Assembly: GCA_951799445.1 (NCBI GenBank)
Contig: OX637295.1
Location: 25,110,001-25,174,000 of the forward strand
Reading direction: 5' to 3'
DNA length: 64,000 bases
From: Pseudisothecium myosuroides
Lineage: Eukaryota > Streptophyta > Bryopsida > Hypnales > Lembophyllaceae
Below, piece after piece: positions 44,127-56,400 of this stretch (its first letter is position 1; every line of letters begins with the position of its first letter). The translations under genes and the position numbers were made by a program. Under the pieces are notes generated by a model, which was not told the origin of the DNA, ran no database searches, and worked only from the letters and a program-made list of their open reading frames with translations.

Positions 44127-46125
44127 TCACGACGTGCCACCACCACTTCGCGAAATTCGGTTTCGCGCCATGATCGCAGACTGGTGAGCCTCTGCGCCAA
44201 AGTTCGCGTTACGGTTCAAAATCGCGCCAGCAGGTGCACTTGCAGCAGAAGTTCCTGCAACTGAGTGGCGTCTCCTCCAATTGAAAGACTTGAGTAATGC
44301 AATGATCGCGACAAGTGTTCCAACGCAGGCCACCACCCCAAACCAAAAGTTGGACCATTCCTTGAAATCCTCAGCTTGCAACGACCTGGCACAAGAAAGA
44401 ATACAATTAAGCTGCTCAGTTGCGAAAATTAAGCAGACTTTTCTGTACCCTAAACCCTAACCCTGGTATCTAATAGCATCACAAAGATCATGTATTACGT
44501 TGATAAAGTTCTTAATGTTACACTGGCAAGGCATTTAGATAGGGAAAAATGAGACAGGAGAATCCATCTACATCTTCTGTGTATGGATATACACAGGGGC
44601 AGACACATACAGGAGATTCACCCAAAATGCCAAAATGGATGCTGAGTATAGCATATGACACTAACTCTAACTCAACATACGACACTAACTCTAAGTCAAT
44701 GTCGCCATGACATCAATTTAACATCATCTTATGTACATATTTATCCAATGTTCCATTAGGTTAACCATCAATTTTTATGTGAATCTAACAAAAGCTCTGA
44801 GGCGGTACAAGAGTGCTGCCAATTAGAACCATACCGACCGCAAGTACGCTGGCACCTTTGATAAAGCTAAGACCGTTGCTCACAATGTTTGGGCCTCCAG
44901 AGTGCATGGACCAAACCTTTTTCAGGGCGTTTCTCAAAGTCCGAGACATTGTACTCCCAACATTTGTCCATCTCTCACAAATTGGGAGATTGGCGTCGAG
45001 CAGATTGCGAAGAAGGATAGCGTAGGTCTTCGCAAGTCCAGGTTGAAGTGCATGGTCAAGGAGGAGTGTGTTGCGAACACTGTCTTCCCAAATATTGTCA
45101 GTCGGATTCTGGATCCCTGCGTCAGTTGGACCGGTGTGGCGTCGATGGTTGAAATGCCTGGAAGTGATTCGCTCAATGAACTTAGCTTTGCGAGGTCCTG
45201 CAAATTCGTCGTACCCTAGTTAATACCAAATATAAGGATCAATTAGTTCAGCGCAACCCGGGCTTGAGAGCAAACAACTCCAATGGTCAAGGAGTAAATT
45301 TTATGATGCTCTTCTCGACAAGCTTAAGCTACAGAAGGGCTACATTATTACCTGAATAAATTCCGAAGTTGCCAGCCTGAAGGTACCCCCCTTAAGTCAT
45401 ACACTAATTAATTAATACCAAAAGTAATCAATCAAAGCAACCCGAGCTCAAGTCGAAACAGCAGCCAATGAACACATAGCCCCATTTCCAAAGTGCAAAG
45501 TCTATGGAATTTCGCAACTGGAGTATGGAATAGAGCCCGAAGTTCGCCCGAATTTCACAGCGAGTTTAATTCCATGGACTTTGCATTTTGGAATTGGATA
45601 GCCCTATGTATGAACTTGTTGGATTTCTCTGGTGACTTCTTCAAAGGTCAGTTAAGGACTACATTTTATGATATTCTTTCCTCGAAAAGCTTAATAAGCT
45701 ACAAGAAGGTCAAGTTCTTACGTTTTTCTCCAACGAAACCCTTTCCATATGAGCTACGCAGCTCTTCTCATCGACCTCTTTCAAGATCCTCTTGTCAGCT
45801 TCGTAATCTTCGTAATCTTCCCAGGATGGGTTGATCCTTGGGATGCGATGAATTAAGGCAAAAGGGGCATCCCTATCAATCTGCTCGATGGTCTCTGCTT
45901 CGTAATCTTCGTAATCTTCCCAGGATGGGTTGATCCTTGGGATGCGATGAATTAAGGCAAAAGGGGCATCCCTATCAATCTGCTCGATGGTCTCTGCTTC
46001 GTAATCTTCGTAATCTTCCCAGGATGGGTTGATCCTTGGGATGCGATGAATTAAGGCAAAAGGGGCATCTCTATCGATCTGCTCGACGGTCTCTGCTGCC
46101 TCGTCAACTCCAAAGAGTCTTTTCA
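44127..46125 (-). CDS. Unidentified membrane protein gene, paralogue B, with triplicated 33-residue repeat
   Basis: Three exon-like blocks on the minus strand: 46125-45722 (acceptor TGTAG, donor GTAAGA), 45215 to about 44780 and 44385-44127. It keeps IWEDSVRNTLL, TLRNALKKVWS, GPNIVSNGLS, LAVGMVLIG and the membrane segment FWFGVVACVGTLVAIIALL of paralogue A. The first block holds three copies of a 33-residue unit (EQIDRDAPFALIHRIPRINP + SWEDYEDYEAET), absent from A. The paralogous frame of block 2 does not join block 1 in phase with the visible donor, the end of block 2 is shorter than in A, and the last block shifts frame before its stop. It may be a decaying copy or use unseen splice sites. 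Confidence 0.45.
45799..46095 (-). repeat. Three 99-bp tandem repeats within the paralogue B exon
   Basis: CTTCGTAATCTTCGTAATCT begins at 45799, 45898 and 45997, with almost no differences between units. 99 bp is in frame. Near identity means recent amplification. Confidence 0.9.
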
Positions 46126-46820
46126 CTACACAGTTCGAAAAATTGGACAAAATCAGAATATGCAGGTACCATATATGCATAGATTGCAACACTTAGACTG
46201 CATACATAGATTGCATATCCATATCCTAGGAAGATCAGGGCTTAGAATAATTCACAGATCTGAAAGCGCAGAACATTCTTACAAAGTTTTGACCCAAATT
46301 CGGAATACTCAATAATACTCTTCACCCTCAAAATTGCAAGTATGACATATTTTTGAAATTCTCTTCTCCTGAGTAGTTTATTTTCCTTGAAGTAAAAATA
46401 CAAAGTGAAGTGTTTAAACTATTATGTTCACTCTCATTATGAATTTAAACTCCATCAAATCAATATGTACTCAAAAGTTGCGCATGGAAGCTAGAAAATG
46501 GGTTAGATTCAGGGTGTTTTTTTTTTCATTTTTTATGAAGTGGCAAAGTGGCAATATAAAATGTTATAGTGGTGCTCTAAATTTCAACATTCATCCACAT
46601 ATTGGATAGAAAATATCACATTAGCACATATCACATATCCATAATTCTATTTTCATTCACAATATGGCGATTTCATCCAAGATTTTTTTTATTTGAAGTT
46701 TTCTAGCAAAAAACTTCATGGTTTGTCGTCATTTTTTAGCCAAATTATTATTTTCTAGTGCAATATTCTGGCACTAAAAAGCCAATCAAAAAGCCCTATT
46801 TAGATCCTTAGGTGCACACC

Positions 46821-47039
46821 CTAATTAAACCCTAATCTGCAAAATGCAAGATAAACGGACTCGTTCTCACTTCTCACAGGTGTAGGAAGGATCGCTTTTA
46901 GTAAAAAGGAAAGGGCAACTAACATGAAACGATGCCGAGGAACAGCTGAAATCGACTGATGAATCCACTGCACATAAAATAAAGTCATTTTCATAAATCC
47001 GACTGGTATACAACTAAACAGAAACAGACTTATTGGCAA
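46821..47039 (-). CDS. Counterpart of the 32720-33028 ORF upstream of paralogue B
   Basis: Shares FMLVALSFLL.AILPT and SVYLAF with the A copy. It is shortened in the middle. Possible exon, weak support. Confidence 0.2.
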   Translation of the reverse strand: MPISLFLFSCIPVGFMKMTLFYVQWIHQSISAVPRHRFMLVALSFLLKAILPTPVRSENESVYLAFCRLGFN

Positions 47040-47232
47040 GAATGATTAGGGCAAAACAAGAGAGAAAATTTAAAACGGGGATAGAGGGCACGAGAAAGAG
47101 CCCGCGCCGGCATGGCAGTTGGCGTTGATCACTCAGGGTGTTACTTTATCCAAGTAAACCCCACTTTTCTATAGCTAGTATATATACATACCAGTTGAGA
47201 GAAAAGATCATCCACTCCCATAAGAAGTGATG

Positions 47233-47646
47233 TAAGGTAGGAGGCTCAGAAATGGAGCATCTAAGGGCTGGTCCCCCTTTTTCATGTATTTCCTTGGATG
47301 TGAATATTTTTAGCTCATTTTTCAGACATAGAGAAATTGATGAGGAATCTAACCCAAGTGGTTTCGTATTTTTCCAAGCATTTTTGAATTACTTATGAAT
47401 TTTCAAACGAGTTGGGTCATAGGTCCCTATTTGTGACCCTAGGTCTTTCATAAACGGTTCACTTGCAATTCTAAATAAAAATGGGGAAAGCAAAGAGAAT
47501 GATTGGCTCTTGCAATTAAAAATGCTTGTTTCCTTGATTCTTTCAAGGACTATACTAGTCAGTTTCAGAACCAACTCATGTCCATTTCCCAGCCATTTAT
47601 AGGGTCCATTCTAAATGCCCGCTCTGTTTTACAGCCTCCTACCTTA
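47233..47646. mobile_element. AGGTA-type MITE e (414 bp) inserted in the B copy of the duplication
   Basis: TAAGGTAGGAGGCT and its complement form the ends. The A copy (33148-33165) has uninterrupted sequence at the same point, so the insertion came after the duplication. Confidence 0.8.
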
Positions 47647-48006
47647 TTGGAGTTACATCAATAAGTGCTATCATAAGCAACCTCCAGTCGAAAATTAGAT
47701 CAGCAAGTTCAGCACAGTCAGAAACTGAAATCGAAGAACGCATCGATTCAAAACCAGGCCGCGCCGGGTCTAGAATTGCTAGTCGGTGCCCTGTACCTGT
47801 GTATCATTGCCATAGTCAAAATAAAAATAAAAGTTATATTCTAATTTTTTAATTCATAAAAACTTCAAAATTCAATATCTTTTCTACTTTAAGCCAAACC
47901 GCCATGAAACGAAGCCCACGCATCTTTCTTGACAATACCAAGAATATGATCAAGGGACGCATGGTCTAAGAGATTGCATTGTAACAAACAAAACAAACAG
48001 CCTAAC

Positions 48007-48582
48007 TTAATCCCTTAAGGACCATGAGTGCAGATTTTGAACAATGAATGAACGGAAATACATTCCAAACTCACCAAAATGCGTTTTTTCATCCATCAGT
48101 TTTTTTTTTAACATTCTTATATCAGTTCTTTAATATTTGTACAAGTCAAATTATGAAGATTTTGCTTTGCAAATATTATATAATTCAAAAGGTATCGGAA
48201 CGTCTTGCCTCAAAAAATAACTTTTTCACTTCAAAATATGACCCTTCAAAAGCAACTTCAATCAAAAAATAAGATAAAAATGTTCTAGAATCACTATAAT
48301 TAGAACTTAGCATTTTTAACTTATAGAATTTTTATTTTTTTTAAATTCATAATATTCAATTGATAATTGATTTTAGAAGGAATTTCTAATTTCTGGTTTC
48401 AAATTTTATTGTAAAATATTGGTTTATGCAATTGTTGATCTAACCATATGGATGTGATTTATAAATCATATTTTACAACTATTGTTTGAGCGTCATCATT
48501 AAAATATTGTTCTAAGTTGCATTTTATAATAGATCTTCAAAATTTTAGAAATCTGGACACCCCTCGGTCCTTTAGAGGTTAA
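48007..48582. mobile_element. TTAA/CCC-type MITE P2 (576 bp)
   Basis: TTAA on both ends. Inner ends are TCCCTTAAGGACCATGAG and CCTCTAAAGGACCGAGGGG. More diverged than the other copies. AT-rich interior. Confidence 0.5.
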
Positions 48583-48794
48583 TGTAAGTCCGATTGGACA
48601 TATATTGCAAAAAATATAGGTGAGAAATCATCCATCCGAAGCCGAGGAGACAAAAAAAAAAGGACAAGTGTTTCTTACAACCACCCGTAAGGCCTAATTT
48701 GTTTAGTGATCTACCAAGCCATACAACTTCATAGGTTCATGAAAAGAAGCTAATGTATTCTAAGTTGGTGGATCTTTTTCCAATAGTCATCTAA

Positions 48795-49640
48795 CATTTA
48801 CTTTGCTATGTAATACTTAGTAGTTGAACTAGACAAAGTGAAACAATCCGCTCCTCTAGAGTGGCTTGTTTTGGAACAAGAGGCCTAGTCTGCACTACTG
48901 TAGCAATGGAATGAGAGACTATTATCTCTGTCATAAAAAAGGCCAAAGCCCATTGTCTTCTTGATATAACAAAGAATGTGCTTGATTGCTTCCTTATGAG
49001 ACCTTTGTGACTAAGTTCACAGTATAAGCAAGATTGGGACATGTTGTTGTGAGGAAGATGAGCTTTCAATACTTGATTGGTTTGACATAAGGAGATTTCA
49101 TATCTACTATCAATAGCTAAAGTCTAATTAGAAGAGGTACATGTTTAGGTCTAGTCTAACCTTGTATTCCATATTGATGTAGAAGAAAAATTGCAGAAGT
49201 TGCAGTTATATATTGATGCTAGGAGATAAATATGTCTGAGGAAAGTATAGTAAGTTCTATACTAAGGTATCAATGTTCAACAAGATTAAGGTCATAAATC
49301 TTATACTCTTTGTGGAGCCACTTTTTGATCCAAGAAATTGTTGTTCATCTCCACCTAAGACAAATTAATTGTCCATGTAAACCATGAATATGATCTTGTT
49401 TTCACATTCATCTATATGATAGAGATTTTAGTTATTGAAACTATGGATCTTGCCAATTGACTTGAGGAAAATATGAATGCACTCATACCACATATATGGG
49501 CTTTCCCTAATACTCGTAGAAAGCACATCATAGTTGACTTACGAGTTTCTCAATGCCTAGTTTGCATATTCTTAGGGCTCATCTTATAGACCTCATCATT
49601 CAAAATGCTATATATGAAACAATTTTGATGTGTAATATAG
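48795..49640 (-). pseudogene. Ty1/copia reverse transcriptase / RNase H relic
   Basis: Minus-strand fragments, in order: WYECIHIFLKSIGKI...LYHIDECENKIIFMVYMDN (the palm W-Y-E...VYVDD pattern, Asp changed), then ISWIKKWLHKEYKIYDLN (thumb, usually ..L...F.MKDLG), then near the end FTLSSSTTKYYIAK (the RNase H end normally SLSSTEAEYIA). Many stops and shifts. Old and dead. Confidence 0.75.
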
Positions 49641-52200
49641 AGTTTCTAGATGTGAACTTTGCATTGAAGTTCTAGTGTGAACAATTTTATAAACACTTAT
49701 TATTTTTTTAGATATGATGCAATATGAAAGCAATTACCTTAATAATTAGACATTTGGTTATTGACGGTTAGGAAATTAGGAATTAGGAAGTTATTTTACA
49801 GGAATGGCTATAGTCTTAGACGATATAAGACTTTTATTTTTGCCTTGGGCTTCATTTTCTAAGCAAGTGGTGATGATGGGGCTCATTTTGTGAACTTTCT
49901 TTATACATGTGCAATTTTTTTTGTGATTAACCATATATGTGCATATTCCACTTAATCAAGTGAGATTAAATTGGCTATTTTTAGTGTGTGTTTTTGGATA
50001 AAACTTGCAGGAAGCAAGTATGGTGTAATGTTTATTTTCAATAATGTGGGGTGATTGCAAGAAACACTTAGTACTATTTTTGTCACACATAGCTGGTTGA
50101 TTTGTTTTTTGAACATAACTTCTTTGTTTTGGATCCAAATGACTCAAAATTTGTAATGAAAGTACTCATAACCATTATACACTTTGCCTAATTTTTTGGT
50201 AATTTTAAAAAATATTTTATTATTTAAAAACAGCCCCCGATTTTATGTCACACTTGCCAATTTGGGGGGTTTTAGTACTATTTAGTACCCAAAAAAACGA
50301 ATTTGGAGCTGAAATTTGGAGGAAATGGTCTTCTAGTAGATTTATAGCTTTTCAAGGAAGGAATTCTAAAAATAGTTATTTTGTATTGTGTGGAAGTCCA
50401 CAAAGTGAGCTTCTTTTTGCTTGCATTTTAGAACATGTAAAATATTATTTTGGTGAATTTTTTGGTTTATGACCATCTCTATAAAGTTTTTACAAATGGA
50501 ATATTTTTATTTTATTTATTTTATTTTTTTCCCTATTTTTAACTAATTAAAGCATCAAGTGTCTATTTTCTTGAAATTTAGCACTTCTCTAGTTCTCCCA
50601 CTTAAAGAATTTTTTTATGCTTTTCCTTTGGTGGTTATCTTCATCTTAAAGGTATATACATTGGCCATATTTTTTATATTTTTTAAAAATTATTTTTCTA
50701 ATTTTAAAAGTACTTCAGAAAAAACCACAAATTTTCTTGAAAACGCAACAAATAGTACATGTGTTTCTTGCAATCACCTTGTGTTGAGAGACAATAATTG
50801 TTTGTTTGTGCATGTATTAATCTTGCTTGAGCTTTAGGCTATATTTGAATAATGCAAATGATATAGGCTATAATTAGACTTTCCTAACTATTGGAAATTG
50901 AGTATATAAAGCATAGATAAAAAAAAGACTAGTATTCTTGAGGTAAAACACAAAAATGCTTAATTGTGTGATTTATAGAAAGTGTGTGAAATATAGTCTA
51001 GATGAAGTTTTTTTTAACTTTGAGAGGCAATTGATTTGGATTTTGGAGTCTTGAGAGACTGATTATGGTAGTCATTGTAATGGACTAATGGCCAAGAAAA
51101 ATATATGTGTGAAGCCATTGTTAGATTACTGATGTTGAAGACTATCATGTCCACATATTGGAGACTACAATTAATCAATTATGGTAGAGATTATAGCCAA
51201 CGAAAATGTAAATAGCTAGGCTATAGTCATGCGTGTAAGACTGTGAGAGTGTTTGTTGTGATACAATTAAAGAAAGTTATGGGTTGTGGGAGTTTACAAT
51301 GTTATGTGTGAATGTTGGCTAGAATATGGATGAAATAGTACTATGATTTTGGGAGTGTCATAGATAAAAATGTTATAGAATTATACTTTGCAAATAAATA
51401 AAAAATGGATTCAATGTACACAAAGTTTTAAAAAAAAGGACTGAAATGATGAATGTTTTCAAAATTATTAAATTGAAGTGTACATTAATTTAAGATGATC
51501 ATAGAAGTGCCTACTTAAAAAGTTATGGGAACTAAAATTAGTTGGTATTAATATAAACATCATGGTGAGTGTGCTAAAGGCTATTGCTAAATGATGGATT
51601 ATGAGACTATAATTAGCCTACTGCCAATCTATTGCCACATGATGATATTAATGAAAAGACTATTGCCGATGAGTGATGCACATTTGAGTGACCCTTATCC
51701 CACTGTATTTACTCTTTTGTTATAAGATTACAACATTTGCATAGAATTGCATTTATGGTCTATTAGTAGACAAATATAGTTATTGTCTTCATTTTATAGG
51801 ATATATATAGGAAATTACTTGTTGATATCCCCTAAACACCCCTTTTAACATCATGTTTTGTAATTTGAGCCATTTACCCAATACATGACCTTAACTACAA
51901 AAATTTATCTAATATTGATGTCTTTAAAAAATCCAATTTGATTAGTATTATTTTTGGCATTTTTAGTCTAAACAAGTTACAAAAGTAACTACATGATTTT
52001 TAGATGGTGGATATTATGTCCGAGTTGTGCAATGTAAGCTATGAGAATACAAATGGTTGACCACTTGATGACATGCTCAAAGGCCTTCCAAAAAACTAAT
52101 TTTAACATCAGACTTTAACGTTTGGGTTGCTTTCAATGTATGTACAGTTTCTCCCTACTCACATTGCGGAAATTGGCGAAAATTTCAAAAGACTTGAAAA
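49641..52200. other. AT-rich DNA without recognisable genes
   Basis: Only short low-complexity ORFs on either strand. No TIR pairs or tandem arrays stood out. Confidence 0.5.
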
Positions 52201-52204
52201 TTGT

Positions 52205-52400
52205 TTTTCGATTCCAGTTTTACCAATGTTCACGGAGAACCTCCGGTCACTTCATTGTTACACAGTGAAATTAGGAAAAAAATGGTGAAAAAATCTACAA
52301 AATTTCTAAGTAGAGAAAAAAGTAGAGAAAAAACCAGACTCGGTACAATACTTGAAAAAACGGTTACATGTAGGAAAATAGCTGATAAAACTCAAAAAAT
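52205..52400. repeat. Dispersed repeat shared with 61950-62150
   Basis: GAAAAAATCTACAAAATTTCT and AAACTCAAAAA-type stretches recur in the same order at 61.95-62.15 kb. The repeat makes up the first third of a 190-codon ORF (52201-52773), which argues against that ORF being a gene. Confidence 0.6.
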
Positions 52401-52729
52401 ACTCCCACTCCACACAGAAGTCCGCTCTACATTACAAGCAGAGAGTGACACATGTTTGGAGAACGGCCACTTACCAAATGGCTTCGTTGTCCAGAATCTC
52501 AGCCTTCCAGATGCAACCGCCTCCACTCTCAGATTCCCCTGCACTGGATTTCTGTGGCTCTCAGTCCCTCACCGGAGTCACCGCCTAACTTACAACCTCC
52601 ATAGCCACCAACATCTTCAGTTCATGTGTACCTTACACCCCAACCCTAGTCTCCGCGTGCACGCAACACTCTCACTCTTACAACAGTGGGCAACCTTCTG
52701 TGTTGCCCCTGTTGTGTGTCCGAATTGGG

Positions 52730-53220
52730 TCCCGTGCAGTGATTTGGAGATGCTTTTGTCGGCCGATTTTTGAACCCGAAAGATTGGACTTTGGGTTGCT
52801 TTTCAAGGCACCACTTTGTTAATTCGTGGAAGATTTTTTTTTTAGCCCATTTGTGGTTAGATAGCGATTGTTTGATTGATCTGCAAACAGTTTCGTAGCT
52901 TGAAATTTGGTTAGTTTCCATTCTCAAGCTTTCGTCTTAGTTAGTGCAGCGCTTCCCGTGTGGCCGATTTTTCTTCTTCTGAATTGTGTCCCTTTTCTGT
53001 CGGTTTAGATGTGTGGTGATTTGGGTTTGCTGTCGTCTTCCGATTTTTGAATCGGAAGGATTGGAAATTGTGTTGATTCGGCAGTCACGGAATTGTTGAA
53101 TCGTGGAAGAATTTCTTGGGTCCATTTGCAGTAAGGTTACGATTGTTTGATTGATCTATAAACAATTCCGTAGCTTGAAATTCGATTACTTTCCACTTGC
53201 AAGCTTTCGTTCTAGTGCAT
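52730..53220. repeat. Duplicated ~210-bp block upstream of the DnaJ-ferredoxin gene
   Basis: 52730-52945 and 53010-53220 are related: both have GATTTTTGAA.C.GAA.GATTGGA, TCGTGGAAGA, GATTGTTTGATTGATCT, TTCCGTAGCTTGAAATT (one base differs) and CAAGCTTTCGT in order. It lies 200-700 bp before the ATG, in promoter or 5'UTR DNA. Confidence 0.75.
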
Positions 53221-53429
53221 CTTGTCCCTCTAGTAAATTCCGATCTTGTTTCCACTCTTTTACATCAATTTTTTGAGCTGGAAGTATTGTCCCAGGAACC
53301 GATTTTAGTATTGGAATTTGTGTTCCCCTGCTAATTGTATTCCACTGTTAGTTCAATTCGTTTTACTTGCAATTGGTCTCTGTTTGGGTCATTTACAGAT
53401 TCATTAAATTCGTCGATACTACTAGAACT

Positions 53430-56400
53430 ATGGCAGCATGCCAAGCCCTACTCCCGTTGCCATCTGCGGCTAGGGTGCCTGCCCAGGCAAGCCCCAAGGC
53501 TTTTATGCTTATGCCTTCCCCTTCTCGCCTCCGACCTCGGAGTGTGCGTGACCTCTTTCGCGTGAAGGTCACACGAGCTTGCAGGAAAGCAACAGAGCAG
53601 CCCCGCGCCAGGTTGGGTGGAGATGGCGATGTGGATCTCAACGGACAGGCCATAGGCGAGGATTTCTATTCGGTCCTTGGCTTGGTACACTTAAATCTCT
53701 TCAATCTTTAATCTTCAAATCCCACGTATTTCACTATGACATAGTTTGAATGTGTGCCAAGTTTGTAGAATACTCTAGAATGTCGGTATAGAGAATGCCA
53801 TAACAAAGAAGTTTGAGTGTACGTGAATAAAAAGGAAACTTATGTTCATTACAGAATTCGGGTGCCAGCTTGGCTCTTGACAACGATGATTTCTTGGTCA
53901 CAATTTCATGACTTTTAGAATAATAACTCTAATGTGATGTTATGTTGTTGTCGGCGCAGACACCCGATGCAACGCAGGATGAGATAAAGAAGGCGTATTA
54001 TTCCTGCATGAAGACGTGTCACCCTGATCTCAGTGGCAATGACCGAGATGCCACTGATTTTTGCATGTTTGTAAATGAGATTTATGAGGTATGACTCGTC
54101 ACATTTCTGTATGGTTTTAGGCAATTCAGTTATGGGTTAGTTTGTACTACGGAGTAATCCCTATATAGCTTACTATAAAGGTTTCTGCTTTTAATTGAAG
54201 AGCATGCTTGTGAAGACCCAATCCCGGTTTGAGAGTTTTTTCTACGAGCATCATAAACCACGAATTACAAATCCTTTAGTGAATAGCGTTTGTGAAAAGG
54301 GTCAATTAGGTTTGGAAGATCGTTCGATTTAGGGTCTAGTATGATTTTTATGTATAAGTGAGTCCCCTTGGGCTAGCTATTGATAGGTGTGTTATTTCTG
54401 GTGTTCAGGTGCTGAGTGACCCAGAGCAAAGGATGGTCTACGACGAGATTAATGGCTACGCATTGACATCTGCGAACCCTTTTTTGAATCGTAATGCTCA
54501 AGAACGAGATCATGCATTCGTTGACGAGTTCTCTTGCATTGGTAAGTTCTGCTTCCTGGTTAGACATACGTTCCTAATTGGAAGTAGCTGATTGGAAGTT
54601 TGCTTAGGTGGTTGGTAATGTATTGCAACTATGCAACTTTGCACTTGGTCTAGCCAGCTGCAGCGTTTTGGTCACTGTACAGTACCCTCACAAAAGACTG
54701 CTACGGGCACTGTACAGAGAAGCAATTTGTAGTTTTTGTCTCATAATTGTAGCGTGCAGTTGCAATAACGAGCCCGAGAACTTGAAAGGTAAGGTAGAGC
54801 ATACAATATGTGTCACTTAAAGCATTTTAACTTATCTAGGATTCTTGGGAGTTGTATAGAGCTGTGGAGAGAGCTTTGGGTTCAAGAGACAAATCTGTTG
54901 TGCTTGAATGTTCGTCACTATGTATGAATTTCTTATGCATTTTTAAAGTCGGAGGTTGTAAATCACCATAAGTTACAGTAGAAAATCCTATTTCCGTTCG
55001 AAGATCTCTGGCCATAGACATACAGCCAAGTCATGCTTACACCAGTTGCCAATAAGTCCCATCAAATGTACAATAGGTTGGTTACTGGGGTCAATATAGG
55101 AGACAGGATTAGGTCTCTCACGGTTTTGGGTATCCTCTCCCTTCTTGATATATATGTGCATCTTTTGTCTTATCTTCAATCAGCTACTTGCAAAGGAACC
55201 TTTTCATGATATTTGAAATTCAATTTTCTCGTTTTGCAGGCTGTAAGAATTGTGCCAACACGGCTCCTGATGCTTTTGATATCGAGGACGATTTCGGCAG
55301 GGCACGGGTCTTCTGCCAATCGGGAGATGTTCGAAGAGCACAGCAGGCTATTGATACATGGTAATAACGAGCTCAGCGGCCATCTCAACAATTGTTTCAC
55401 TTTTCAATGTTTGAACGCGGTTTGGAAACAGAGTAGATCCAATCCAGGCATTAGCGACTTAGGCCTCATGTTCGTAGATTTGTGGCCTTGCAATGTTCTG
55501 ACGCGAGAGGCTGTGTGGTTTCTTGCAGCCCTGTAGATTGCATCCACTGGGTAACAGCTGCGCAGTTGACGCTTCTCGAGGACGAGATGAGAAGGATTGA
55601 GCGTGTCAATGTGAGCTTATGATCCTTTGATTCTTTTGACTGATAAATGTCATTGGAAAGATTGCTACTGGTGTTTTTTCAGAATAGGCGGCTTGTTTTG
55701 CTCCCTTTTCACCGCAGTTGGTATCTTCAAGAGTCCAATACTCTATAGTTTATTTGGCAGGAGTAGTACAGAGGACCCACCATTTTGTATTTTAAGATAT
55801 GAGAACTGACGCATGTGGTTCACGTTTTGGGTTATGGTGTTTAGGTCGGCGTGATGATGGCAGGCCAGGGTTACCAGTCACCCGACGTCTTTGCACAGGT
55901 ATTTCTCTACACCCACATTAACCGAATTAGTTCATTTGTTTAGTTTTCAAGGCGGTCAGAATGTAAATTTTAGGCTTGGACTCTGAGAAATGGTCAGCCT
56001 TTGGAAGGCCATATTGCACTATCTCAGTTCGGCCCTTCTAAGTTAGTGCATGTTGGCTCCTTCCTTGCTTTCCATATAATGTTAATATCCCCAGGTCGCT
56101 TGGTCCAACACTTAACCCTTGATGTATTTTGTAGTTTAGGGTATGATTAATTTGGTGAATAATTACCTGACGTTTGGATACTGGGTTGGGTCTTGCAGGC
56201 AAATTGGAGGTGGGAAAAGCGACAAGCTAAGGCATTGGTATGCACTGCAACCCCAATTATGACTCCACGTTTTGGTGTTTGTTTATATCAGGATAGACTG
56301 AAATTACTACTGTAAGAATTTGTCTAACCGTGCACTGGGGTCTCTGGCCAAGGACCATGAATTTATAAGTAGCCCTATAAGCTGGCATTCATGTGGCTAT

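Noticed and set aside
52201..52773. 190-codon ORF upstream of the DnaJ-ferredoxin gene
   Set aside because: Its first third is a dispersed repeat also found at 61.95-62.15 kb. The rest is biased composition just upstream of the duplicated promoter block.
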